From Bradyrhizobium sp. RD5-C2 (GTDB taxonomy: Bacteria; Pseudomonadota; Alphaproteobacteria; Rhizobiales; Xanthobacteraceae), in contig NZ_BOVL01000005.1 of assembly GCF_019972155.1 (NCBI RefSeq), forward strand, positions 464,882-528,881: a stretch of 64,000 nucleotides of DNA. The letters are read 5' to 3'. Below the pieces are notes generated by a model that saw nothing but the letters and a program-made list of their open reading frames with translations, was not told the origin of the DNA and searched no databases. This document shows, piece after piece, positions 52,038 to 63,012 of the stretch. The position numbers were made by a program, and so were the translations under genes. Numbering within the stretch: position 1 is the stretch's first letter; each line of letters starts with the position of its first letter.

Positions 52038-53402
52038 TCAGTTCGCCTTCGGCGGCGCTGATGCCGGCTGCGCTGCGGCTTGCGGGGCGCGGCCGACGAT
52101 CACGGTGAGCAGGCCGTTGCCCCACAGCCGCTTGGAGACCCGCTTGACGTCGTCGAGCGTCACCGCATCGACGATGGCGCTGCGCTTCTCGATGTAATCG
52201 ATCGGCAGCTTGTCGAGCTGGTATTGCAGCATCGCCTGCGCGAGCTTGGAGGAGGTGTCGAGCGCCAGCATCTGTGAGCCCTTCAGATAGGACTTCGCCT
52301 CGTCGAGCTCCTGCTGCGTCGGACCTTCGTCGGCGATCCGGCGGATCTCCGCCTCGATCGCATCGACGGTTTCGCCGGCGCGGTCGGCGCGGGTGCCGGT
52401 GTTGCCGATGAACAGCGCGGAGTGATCCATCCAGAGCAGCGCCTCATAGATCGAATAGGCCAGCCCGCGCTTCTCGCGCACTTCCTTGTAGAGCCGCGAC
52501 GACAGCCCGCCGCCGCCGAGAATGTGGTTCACCACATAGCCGGCCATGAAATCCGGGTCGTGCCTGTTGATGCCGGGGCCGCCGAAGGTGACGACGGTCT
52601 GCGGCACGTCGAGCGGGACGAAGGCGCGCTGCGGCGGCTTGGTCGCCACGACGTCGGGGATCGCCGTCAATTCGGCCTTGGCCGGCAGGCCGCCGAAGGT
52701 CTTGTCCAGGAGCTTGCCGAGCGTATCGGGATCGACGTCGCCGACCACGGCGATGCGCAGCGTGTCCTTGGCGATGATGCGGCGGACATAGTCCTTCAGA
52801 TCGGAGATCTCGATGGTCGGCACGCTCTCGAGCGTGCCGGTCGCCGCCCTGGCATAGGGGTGATCGCCGAAGGCGAGCTCGAGGAACTTGCGGCCGGACA
52901 GCGAGGACGGATTGGTCGATTCGCGGCGCAGGTTCGAGATCACCTGGGCGCGGATGCGTTCGACGTCCTTCGGCTCGAACCGCGGCGAGGTCAGCGCCAT
53001 CCGCAACAGGTCGTAGGCCTCGTCCTTGTTGTCCTTGAGCATGCGCAGCGAGCCGCGGAACTGATCGCGGTTGGACTGGAAGCTGAGCTCGATGGCGCGG
53101 CGCTCGAGCCGCTCATGATAGGTTTTCGAATCGAGATCGCCGGAGCCCTCGTCGAGCAGGTCGGCGACCAGATTGCCGACGCCCGGCTTGCCCAGCGGAT
53201 CCTGGCTGGCGCCGCCGCCGAAGGAATATTCCATCGCGATCAGCGGCACGGTGGCGTCCTGCACGAACCACGCCTCGATGCCGCCGGGCGACACCAGCCG
53301 CTGGATCTTGGCCGCGGCCTGCGAGGGCACTGACGTCAGCGTCAGCATCGCGGCGCAGGCGCCGCCGATCAGCGCCGCGCGGCGGGTGATGGAATAGCTC
53401 AC
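52038..53402 (-). CDS. M16 family peptidase, non-catalytic subunit type, exported
   Basis: A 454-residue protein starting MSYSITRRAALIGGACAAML with a signal peptide. The fold is clearly M16, but at the place of the HxxEH zinc motif it reads GVGNLVADLLDEGSGDLDSKTYHERLE, so the zinc ligands are missing. The C-terminal half contains the typical GGGLSSRLYKEVREKRGLAYS. This is the partner type of two-subunit M16 peptidases. It overlaps the upstream catalytic partner by four bases. Confidence 0.92.
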   Translation of the reverse strand: MSYSITRRAALIGGACAAMLTLTSVPSQAAAKIQRLVSPGGIEAWFVQDATVPLIAMEYSFGGGASQDPLGKPGVGNLVADLLDEGSGDLDSKTYHERLERRAIELSFQSNRDQFRGSLRMLKDNKDEAYDLLRMALTSPRFEPKDVERIRAQVISNLRRESTNPSSLSGRKFLELAFGDHPYARAATGTLESVPTIEISDLKDYVRRIIAKDTLRIAVVGDVDPDTLGKLLDKTFGGLPAKAELTAIPDVVATKPPQRAFVPLDVPQTVVTFGGPGINRHDPDFMAGYVVNHILGGGGLSSRLYKEVREKRGLAYSIYEALLWMDHSALFIGNTGTRADRAGETVDAIEAEIRRIADEGPTQQELDEAKSYLKGSQMLALDTSSKLAQAMLQYQLDKLPIDYIEKRSAIVDAVTLDDVKRVSKRLWGNGLLTVIVGRAPQAAAQPASAPPKAN

Positions 53403-54790
53403 GAGCGCTTCTCCTCGCGTTTCGGCGCAGTATCCTTGATCAGATAGCCGGTCACCGACCGCTTCTTGTCGAGCCAGGTAGCGGCCGCAGCGCGCACCTG
53501 CTCGGCGGTGACGGCGCGAATGCGGTCCGGCCAGCTCCTGATGTCGTCGATGCTGAGCCCGGTGGTGAGCGCGCCGCCATACCAGCGCGCCAGCGTCGCC
53601 TGGTTGTCCTGGGCGTAGATCGCCTCCGCGATCAGCTGGGTCTTGACCCGTTCCAGATCCTCGGCGCGCGCGGGGTTCTGCGCGAGATCGGCGATCACCT
53701 TGTCGATCGCGTCCTCGATCTGGGCGAACTCGACGCCGGCCTTGGGCGTCACCGCGATCGAGAATTGCGACGGATCGAGCGCGGTGCCCTGATAGCCGGC
53801 GCCGGCCGAGATCGCGAGGCCCTTGTCGATCACCAGCGAGCGATAGAGGTAGGAGTTGGCGCCGCCACCCATCAATTGGGCGAGCACATCGAGCGCCTGG
53901 CTCTCGCCGGCCGCCGCCGTGGTCGCCGAGGGCACCAGATAGTAGCGGCGCAGGTTCGGCTGTTCGACGCGCGGATCCGACAGCGTCACGCTGCGCGGTG
54001 CAGCCGGGGTCGGCTCCTGCGGCCGGACACGCTTCTCGGCGATCGCGCGTTGCGCGGGGATCGGGCCGAAATTCTTCTCGACCAGCGGGCGGATGTCCTT
54101 GACGTCGACGTCGCCGGCGATGACCAGGATCGCGTTGTTCGGCGCGTAGAAGCGGCGGTAGAATGCGAGCGCATCCTCGCGGTCGAGCTTCTCGATTTCC
54201 TGGTGCCAGCCGATCACCGGCCGGCCGTAGGGATGGTTGAGATAGAGCGCGGCCATGATCTGCTCGGTGAGCCTTGCATCCGGGTTGTTGGCGACCCGCA
54301 TGTTGAACTCCTCGAGCACGACGTCGCGCTCGGGCAGCACATTCTCATCCTTCAGGATCAGGCCGGTCATGCGGTCGGCCTCGAACTCCATCATGGTGGG
54401 CAGCTGCTCGCGCGGCACGCGCTGGAAATAGCCGGTGTAGTCGTTGGAGGTGAAGGCGTTCTCGTTGCCGCCGACGCGCAGCACGGTCTGCGAGAACTCG
54501 CCGGCCGGGTGCTTGGCGGTGCCCTTGAACATCAGATGCTCGAGGAAATGCGCGAGGCCCGATTTGCCAGGCGTCTCGTCGGCGGAGCCGACCTTGTACC
54601 AGATCATCTGCGTCACGACCGGCGTGCGGTGATCGGGGATCACCACGACCTGCAGGCCGTTGTCGAGCGTGAAGCTCGCAGGGCGTTCCGAGGTGACGGT
54701 GGTCTGGGCGCGGAGGCCAGTGCCCGACAGCGGGATGGTGGAAACAAACGCGGCAGCGAACAGGGCAATCGATCGGCGTGAGGGCATCAT
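53399..54790 (-). CDS. M16 family zinc peptidase, catalytic subunit type, exported
   Basis: A 463-residue protein starting MMPSRRSIALFAAAF with a signal peptide cleaved near LRAQ. The inverted zinc motif HxxEH is in SGLAHFLEHLMFKGT near residue 75, and the downstream Glu in FEADRMTGLI. GGGANSYLYRSLVID is typical of the second half. It should cut peptides in the periplasm, together with the partner encoded just downstream. The start could also be the second ATG. The two stop/start codons overlap (ATGA). Confidence 0.94.
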   Translation of the reverse strand: MMPSRRSIALFAAAFVSTIPLSGTGLRAQTTVTSERPASFTLDNGLQVVVIPDHRTPVVTQMIWYKVGSADETPGKSGLAHFLEHLMFKGTAKHPAGEFSQTVLRVGGNENAFTSNDYTGYFQRVPREQLPTMMEFEADRMTGLILKDENVLPERDVVLEEFNMRVANNPDARLTEQIMAALYLNHPYGRPVIGWHQEIEKLDREDALAFYRRFYAPNNAILVIAGDVDVKDIRPLVEKNFGPIPAQRAIAEKRVRPQEPTPAAPRSVTLSDPRVEQPNLRRYYLVPSATTAAAGESQALDVLAQLMGGGANSYLYRSLVIDKGLAISAGAGYQGTALDPSQFSIAVTPKAGVEFAQIEDAIDKVIADLAQNPARAEDLERVKTQLIAEAIYAQDNQATLARWYGGALTTGLSIDDIRSWPDRIRAVTAEQVRAAAATWLDKKRSVTGYLIKDTAPKREEKRS

Positions 54791-54918
54791 GGTCCTTGTG
54801 GAAGCCTGAACAGACGGCCGGGCATGAAAGACGCCATCGTACACGGTGCAGTCCGTGCCAGTCGTCACGAAGCGGAGAGACGGACGTCCCCCCGCATTAA
54901 GCTTTGCTCATGTCAGCC

Positions 54919-54958
54919 TTCGCCCAAACAGGCCAAGCTTCGCCCAAGCAGGCCAAGC
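54919..54958. repeat. 20-bp tandem repeat (two copies)
   Basis: TTCGCCCAAACAGGCCAAGC is followed directly by TTCGCCCAAGCAGGCCAAGC, one difference. It lies just beyond the stop of the next gene. Confidence 0.9.
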
Positions 54959-54959
54959 G

Positions 54960-55691
54960 TCACTGGATCGGTTTTCCGGTCATGATGTCGTACTGGCCCT
55001 CGTTCACCTTCGGCTTCATCGGGCCTGTGCCATAGTCAAAGCCCGAGGACGGCGTCTGGTAGCCCGGAGGAGGCTCGGTCAGGGATTCGCGCGTCGGCTC
55101 GCCTGGGAACGGCTTGGCCTCGCTGCTGTTCCCCTTGAAGATGCCGAGCAGACCACCGCTGTAGCCGAGCTGGCTCGGCATCAGCGACGGATTGGTGTTG
55201 GTGCCCGGCTGGAGCGGCTCCCTGCGGCCCTCGGTGGCCGTCTGTTGCTTGCGGCCCGCCTCGATCTCGGCCGGCGTCAACGCCACCGCTGACTGCCACG
55301 GCTCCTTCTTGACTTCCTTCTTGCGCGCAGCGATCGCAGCCTTGCGCGCCGCGATATCGGGGTCCTTCGGCCAGTTCGGCGCGTTGACCTGGGCGGCTGT
55401 GGCAGGCGGCGGCAGATCGAGCTTCGGCGGCACCACCAGCGGCGAGCGCTCGCGATAATCGATGCCCTTGCTGGCCGCGCTCTTGGCGCCGAGCCCGGTC
55501 ATCAGATTGTCGATGATCCTCTCTTCGAAGGTCAGGCCGTCATCGCCGTCATCTTCATCGTCGCCGGCACGCACCGGGCCGGCCGTCATCACCAGGCCGA
55601 TCCCGGCCGCAACGAACGCCAGACGCAGGCCGCGCAGCAGCGACAGCCGGGACGTCTCGATCAGGTAACCGCGGACTTTGGTGTTGCGCAT
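54960..55691 (-). CDS. Exported hypothetical protein
   Basis: A 243-residue protein with an unusually long N-terminus before the hydrophobic signal core (LRLAFVAAGIGLVMTAGPVRAG). The mature protein starts with an acidic patch (DDEDDGDDG), then LTFEERIIDNLMTGLGAKS and a Pro-rich linker, a basic helical segment (AARKAAIAARKKEVKKE), and a C-terminus with Tyr/Gly/Pro segments ending GQYDIMTGKPIQ. No known domain. The next gene upstream is lspA on the same strand. Confidence 0.75.
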   Translation of the reverse strand: MRNTKVRGYLIETSRLSLLRGLRLAFVAAGIGLVMTAGPVRAGDDEDDGDDGLTFEERIIDNLMTGLGAKSAASKGIDYRERSPLVVPPKLDLPPPATAAQVNAPNWPKDPDIAARKAAIAARKKEVKKEPWQSAVALTPAEIEAGRKQQTATEGRREPLQPGTNTNPSLMPSQLGYSGGLLGIFKGNSSEAKPFPGEPTRESLTEPPPGYQTPSSGFDYGTGPMKPKVNEGQYDIMTGKPIQ

Positions 55692-55791
55692 CGCGCTATT
55701 CCCATCTCAAAATTCGCCAAAGCGATCACTGGCTTAGCGCTCAGTTCCGCTCGGTGCAGGTCGGCCGCCGACCGGCTCGTATCGGCCGGGA

Positions 55792-56289
55792 TCAGGGCGC
55801 TTTTACGGCGGGGGTCCCCATGACCGAATCATACAATAGGGCCGCCACGCCAGCAACGATCGCCACATCGGCGAGGTTGAATACGTACCAATTGAAGGTT
55901 TTTCCCCCGATCTCGACATGAAACAGGGCAAAATCGACCACCGCGCCATAGGCGAAGCGGTCGATCCCGTTCCCGATCGCACCGCCGATGATCAGGCCGA
56001 GCGACACCGTCGCCAGCCAAGTCCGCGACCGCGCCATCCAGATCGCCAGCGCGATCACCGCGGCGGCCTTGATCGCCATCAGCAGGATCTGGGCCGCCGG
56101 GGTCTCGCTCTGAAACCAGCCGAAGCTGATGCCGGGATTCCAGGCGAGCACCAGGTCGAAGAACGGCGTCACCTCGACCGCGCCGCGGTGGGCAATGCCG
56201 AAGACGAACAGCAGCCAGAGCTTGGAGGCCTGGTCGGCGATCAGGGTGATGACCGCCGCCAGCACACCGGCACGAACGGGAGGGGTCAT
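55792..56289 (-). CDS. lspA: Lipoprotein signal peptidase II
   Basis: A 165-residue membrane protein with four helices, starting MTPPVRAGVLAAVITL. The two catalytic Asp motifs are GGAIGNGIDRFAYGAVVDF and FNLADVAIVAG. It removes signal peptides from prolipoproteins at the inner membrane. It follows ileS, the common ribF-ileS-lspA order, but a 120-bp palindromic repeat lies between. An upstream in-frame extension is repeat sequence and is not part of the gene. Confidence 0.94.
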   Translation of the reverse strand: MTPPVRAGVLAAVITLIADQASKLWLLFVFGIAHRGAVEVTPFFDLVLAWNPGISFGWFQSETPAAQILLMAIKAAAVIALAIWMARSRTWLATVSLGLIIGGAIGNGIDRFAYGAVVDFALFHVEIGGKTFNWYVFNLADVAIVAGVAALLYDSVMGTPAVKAP

Positions 56290-56308
56290 TGCCAGCACAC
56301 CAAAGGTG

Positions 56309-56428
56309 TCGTCCCGGCGAAGGCCGGGACCCATACGCCGTGCCGGGCATTGTTTGAATGACTCGGGGTCATCACCTTCGTCCATTCGAGACAGCGGTGG
56401 TTATGGGTCCCGGCCTTCGCCGGGACGA
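56309..56428. repeat. Inverted repeat, CGTCCCGGCGAAGGCCGGGAC family (copy 2)
   Basis: Same family as 25745: GTCCCGGCGAAGGCCGGGAC on the left and TCCCGGCCTTCGCCGGGACG on the right, with CGGTGGTTATGGG in the middle. It lies between ileS and lspA. Confidence 0.9.
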
Positions 56429-56435
56429 CGGACAG

Positions 56436-59438
<3,003 letters not shown>

Positions 59439-59650
59439 AAAAGCTCTGGTTTGGCAGGTGCGGGCGCGGAAACGCGATCAATCGCGGGTGAAACGACGAA
59501 GTCCCGGTCTTGCGCCGAGCCTTCAAGCTCAGGCGGAAGCCGGGCCGCTAATCCGTATGATGCGCCGCGAAAACATGGGTTTTCCATAGCAGCCAAGCGG
59601 GGAAATCGCAAAGCCCCCGCCGCCGGCAAATCCAGCCCCGCCGGGCCGCC

Positions 59651-60199
59651 CTAAGCCTGCCGCGGCCGGGCCGGATTTCCCGCCACGGTGGCGCCGGGGG
59701 CGACGTCCCGCGTCACCACGCTGCCGGCCCCGACCAGGGCGCCGTCGCCGATCGAGACGCCGGGCAGGATGATGGCACCGCCGCCAATCCAGACGTTGCT
59801 GCCGATCCGGATCGGGCGGCCGAACTCAAGCCCGGCGCGCCGGGTCGCAGCGTCGCGCGGATGGTCGGCGGTATAGATCTGCACCGCGGGTCCGATCTGG
59901 GTGCGATCGCCGATCGTGACTTCGACGACGTCGAGGATGACGCAATTGAAGTTGAGGAACACGCCGTCGCCGAGGCTGATATTGCCGCCGTAGTCGCAGA
60001 AGAACGGCGGACGGATCACGGCGTCCTTGCCGACCTTTCGGAACCGCGCAGAGAGCAGCGCGTGCAGCTCGGCTGCGGACGATGCGCCTGAGGCGTTGTA
60101 GCGCGCCATCCAGTGTTCCGCCGCGGTATGGTCGGCGGCGAGCTCTTCATCCGGGCGATAGAGTTCGCCCGCCAGCATTTTCTCTTTCTCTGTCTTCAA
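59651..60199 (-). CDS. Sugar O-acetyltransferase (maltose/galactoside acetyltransferase family)
   Basis: A 182-residue protein of the LacA/Maa/NodL type. It starts MKTEKEKMLAGELYRPDEEL, typical of Maa. The left-handed beta-helix has hexapeptide repeats (IRPPFFCDYGGNISLGDGVFLNFNC, IGSNVWIGGGAIILPGVSIGDGALVGAGSVVTRDV). The active-site His is in IYTADHPRD. It acetylates a sugar with acetyl-CoA. It overlaps the ribF stop by four bases and sits within ribF-ileS, an uncommon position. Confidence 0.92.
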   Translation of the reverse strand: MKTEKEKMLAGELYRPDEELAADHTAAEHWMARYNASGASSAAELHALLSARFRKVGKDAVIRPPFFCDYGGNISLGDGVFLNFNCVILDVVEVTIGDRTQIGPAVQIYTADHPRDAATRRAGLEFGRPIRIGSNVWIGGGAIILPGVSIGDGALVGAGSVVTRDVAPGATVAGNPARPRQA

Positions 60200-61179
60200 C
60201 CAATCACTCCGAGCTGCGGGAACGCGTCCGGCGCTGCGGCCAATGCCGCGCGCGCCTTGGCGCTGTCGTCATCCATCTGGCGTATCAACGCCTCGATGGT
60301 GTCGAATTTCAGCTCTTCGCGAATGAAACTGATGAAGGCGACATCGAGCACCGTGTCGTAGAGATCGCCCTTGAAGTCGAACAGGAAGACTTCGAGCAGC
60401 GGTGCGCCGTTGTCGAAGGTCGGGCGGCGTCCGAAGCTGGCGACGCCGTCGAACCGCACCTTGTCGTTTCCGTGAGCCTTGCCGACCCGCACCGCATAGA
60501 TGCCGTGCTTCAAGCCGCAATGCTTGTCGAGGCGGATGTTGGCGGTGGGATAACCGAGGTCGCGGCCGCGCTTCTCGCCGTGGATCACCTTGCCGGTCGC
60601 AAACCACGGCTCGCCCAGCATCGCGGTGGCGTCGTCGACCTGCCCCTCGGCGAGCGCCATGCGGATCGCGCTGGAGGAGACCGGACGCTCCTCGATGTCG
60701 ACATGGGCCTGTACGTCGACCTCGATGCCGAGCCGCGGCGCTTCGCTGACCAAGAGGCTCGGCGAGCCGACCCGGCCCTTGCCGAAATGGAAGTCGTAGC
60801 CGACCGCAATCCCGCTGATGCCGAGCCGCCCGATCAGATCGTGGTGAATGAAGTCCTGTGCGGTGGTGCCGGCGCGCGCCTTGTCGAAGGTCATCACGAC
60901 GGCGCCGGCGAGCCCGGTAGCCGCGAGCAGCCGCAGCTTGTTGGTCTCGTCCGTGAGACGGAATTGCGGGGTGTTCGGGCTGAAGAAACTGCGCGGATGC
61001 GGTTCGAAGGTCACGGCGAGCGCGGGCACGCCGTGCGTCTTGCCCATCGCCAGCGCCGCGCCGATCACGGCGCGGTGACCGAGATGGACGCCGTCGAAAT
61101 TTCCCATCGCGACCACGGCGCCCTTCGGAATTGCGCTTTCGGGCGTGTTGTCGCGGATAACGGTAAAGCCGGTGCTCAT
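60196..61179 (-). CDS. ribF: Bifunctional riboflavin kinase / FAD synthetase
   Basis: A 327-residue protein. The N-terminal FAD synthetase has AMGNFDGVHLGHRAVIGAAL near residue 25 and, at about 160, the SSSAIRMALAEG motif. The C-terminal riboflavin kinase includes GYPTANIRLDKHCGLKHGIYAVRV. It makes FMN and FAD from riboflavin. It is transcribed away from cheY and is followed by the acetyltransferase and ileS. Confidence 0.95.
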   Translation of the reverse strand: MSTGFTVIRDNTPESAIPKGAVVAMGNFDGVHLGHRAVIGAALAMGKTHGVPALAVTFEPHPRSFFSPNTPQFRLTDETNKLRLLAATGLAGAVVMTFDKARAGTTAQDFIHHDLIGRLGISGIAVGYDFHFGKGRVGSPSLLVSEAPRLGIEVDVQAHVDIEERPVSSSAIRMALAEGQVDDATAMLGEPWFATGKVIHGEKRGRDLGYPTANIRLDKHCGLKHGIYAVRVGKAHGNDKVRFDGVASFGRRPTFDNGAPLLEVFLFDFKGDLYDTVLDVAFISFIREELKFDTIEALIRQMDDDSAKARAALAAAPDAFPQLGVIG

Positions 61180-61393
61180 GTCAGGTATTCTTCAAGGATT
61201 CTTAAGCATGATTGGTGCGGGCCGGACCGTGACGCGGCGGCGGCGTGGAAGTCAAGCATAGCGAAAATCGCGTCAAATCCGTAACAATCCGGATTCAGCC
61301 GGTTAACGCGCTGTTTAACGCCTGCTGTTAGTCGTTGGCGGAAAGCTGCGTTTGTGCAGAAGCCAAGTTGCGTTAGTGGTTTTGGGGGGAAAG

Positions 61394-61789
61394 ATGGCGG
61401 TTGATTTGTCCATGCCGGTTCTGGTGGTTGATGATTACAGCACCATGATCCGCATCATCCGGAATCTTCTCAAGCAGCTTGGATTCGAGAATATCGACGA
61501 TGCCTCCGATGGCTCTGCGGCGCTCAACAAGATGCGTGGCAAGAAGTATGGCCTGGTGATTTCCGACTGGAATATGGAGCCGATGACCGGCTACGACCTG
61601 CTCAAGGAAGTCCGCGCCGATCCCAATCTCGCGACCACGCCCTTCATCATGATCACGGCGGAATCCAAGACCGAGAACGTGATCGCGGCCAAGAAGGCCG
61701 GCGTGAACAACTACATCGTCAAGCCGTTCAACGCGGCGACGCTGAAGACCAAGATCGAAGCGGTCTTCCCGGACATGGCGACGGCGTAA
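61394..61789 (+). CDS. cheY: Chemotaxis response regulator CheY
   Basis: A 131-residue single receiver domain from the ATG of MAVDLSMPVLVVDDYS, preceded by GGGGGGAAAG. All key residues are present: Asp13-Asp14 (metal), Asp58 (phosphorylation, in ISDWNMEPMTG), Thr88 and Lys110 (VKPF). This is very like CheY. No CheA or receptor is near; cheZ is 46 kb to the left in this window. It binds the flagellar switch in its phosphorylated form. Confidence 0.93.
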   Translation: MAVDLSMPVLVVDDYSTMIRIIRNLLKQLGFENIDDASDGSAALNKMRGKKYGLVISDWNMEPMTGYDLLKEVRADPNLATTPFIMITAESKTENVIAAKKAGVNNYIVKPFNAATLKTKIEAVFPDMATA

Positions 61790-62142
61790 GCGCCCGTCCA
61801 TCGCATCACAATTCATCCTCATCTCGCTGCGCGTCAGCGAATGACCGGCGCCGCCTCACCGTCACCCCCGCGCAACGGCTTTGCCGTTGTCGCTGGAGGA
61901 GCCGCGAAGCGGCGTCTCGAAGGGTCGACGGCCCGGCTGGTGGCCGTGCATCCTTCGAGACGCGCGCAAGAGCGCGCCCCTCAGGATGACGGGACTGAAG
62001 TATTGCATAATTTCGGAATATTAGAAGAATATCCCTGAGTTGCCCGACGTGTCAAGTCGGCTGGCCGAACGTCGGCCGCCGCCGGCTACTTTGCATGGGG
62101 TTGTTTCGATATTTTGGCAGCGCGCCCCTGCGGGGCTGCCCG
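61790..62142. other. Intergenic region with a long palindromic repeat
   Basis: 353 bases between convergent cheY and the HAD hydrolase gene. It holds the repeat at 61861 and otherwise no gene. The right third is AT-richer. Confidence 0.6.
61861..61993. repeat. Long palindromic repeat, GTCATCCTGAGG family (copy 3)
   Basis: Right end CGCCCCTCAGGATGACGGG, with inner GTCTCGAAGGGTCGACGG and GGTGGCCGTGCATCCTTCGAGAC. The left arm is diverged. It is closest to the copy at 40460. Confidence 0.85.
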
Positions 62143-62997
62143 CTACCACTTCAGCTCGCGCATCAGCGCCCGCGGCGGATGACCGAACAGTTCCTTGATC
62201 GAGGCCGCATCGAGCTGCTCGATGCCCTCGAACTGCTCGGAATGGATGCCGCGCGTGACGAACAGGAGATCGATGCCGAAGCTGTGGGCACCGGTAAGGT
62301 CGGTGCGCACGGAATCGCCGATCGCGAGCACGCGGCTGAGTTCGGTCGAACGCCCGCGGCGCTCAGTGGCCAGCGCCATGGCGCGCTCGTAGATCGGCCG
62401 ATGCGGCTTGCCGTAGAAGACCGACTCGCCGCCGAGCTCGCGATAGAGTTCGGCAACTGCGCCGGCGCAATAGATCAGCCGGTCGCCGCGCTCGACCACG
62501 ATGTCCGGATTGGCGCAGACCAGCGTGAGCTTGCGCTCGAGCGCCTTCAGCAGCGTGTCGCGATAATCCTCGGCGGATTCGGTCTCGTCGTCGAACAGCC
62601 CGGTGCAGATGATGTAGTCGGCCTGCTCCAGCGGCACCAAGGTGGCGTCGAGGCCGCGATGGATCGAGCTGTCGCGCTCCGGGCCGATCCAGAAGATCTT
62701 CTGACCGGGATGATCGGCCACGAAGTGGCGCGTCAGGTCGCCCGAGGAGACGATCGCGTCATAGGTCTCGTCGGCGACGCCGAGCTTGCGCAGCTGGCGC
62801 TGCACGGAATCGGCCGGCCGCGGCGCGTTGGTGATCAGGATGACGGTGCCGCCCTGCTGGCGGAAGGTGTGCAGCGCCTCGCAGGCCTCGGGAAAGGATT
62901 CCAGCCCGTTGTGCACGACGCCCCAGATGTCCGACAGCACGACGTCGACGTCGCCAGTGAGGTCGCGCAGCCGCTCCACGAAACGCAACGATGTCAT
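62143..62997 (-). CDS. TIGR01459-type HAD hydrolase (class IIA)
   Basis: A 284-residue protein. HAD motif I is VVLSDIWGVVHNGLE near residue 20, motif II is in TVILITNAPR, and motifs III and IV are in YGKPHRPIYE and VLAIGDSVRTDLTGA. The DIWGVVHNG sequence is typical of this alphaproteobacterial subfamily, which is usually found near ribF. The likely activity is phosphatase on a small sugar or nucleotide; the substrate is not known. Confidence 0.9.
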   Translation of the reverse strand: MTSLRFVERLRDLTGDVDVVLSDIWGVVHNGLESFPEACEALHTFRQQGGTVILITNAPRPADSVQRQLRKLGVADETYDAIVSSGDLTRHFVADHPGQKIFWIGPERDSSIHRGLDATLVPLEQADYIICTGLFDDETESAEDYRDTLLKALERKLTLVCANPDIVVERGDRLIYCAGAVAELYRELGGESVFYGKPHRPIYERAMALATERRGRSTELSRVLAIGDSVRTDLTGAHSFGIDLLFVTRGIHSEQFEGIEQLDAASIKELFGHPPRALMRELKW

Positions 62998-63012
62998 GAT
63001 GCAAACTGCCGG

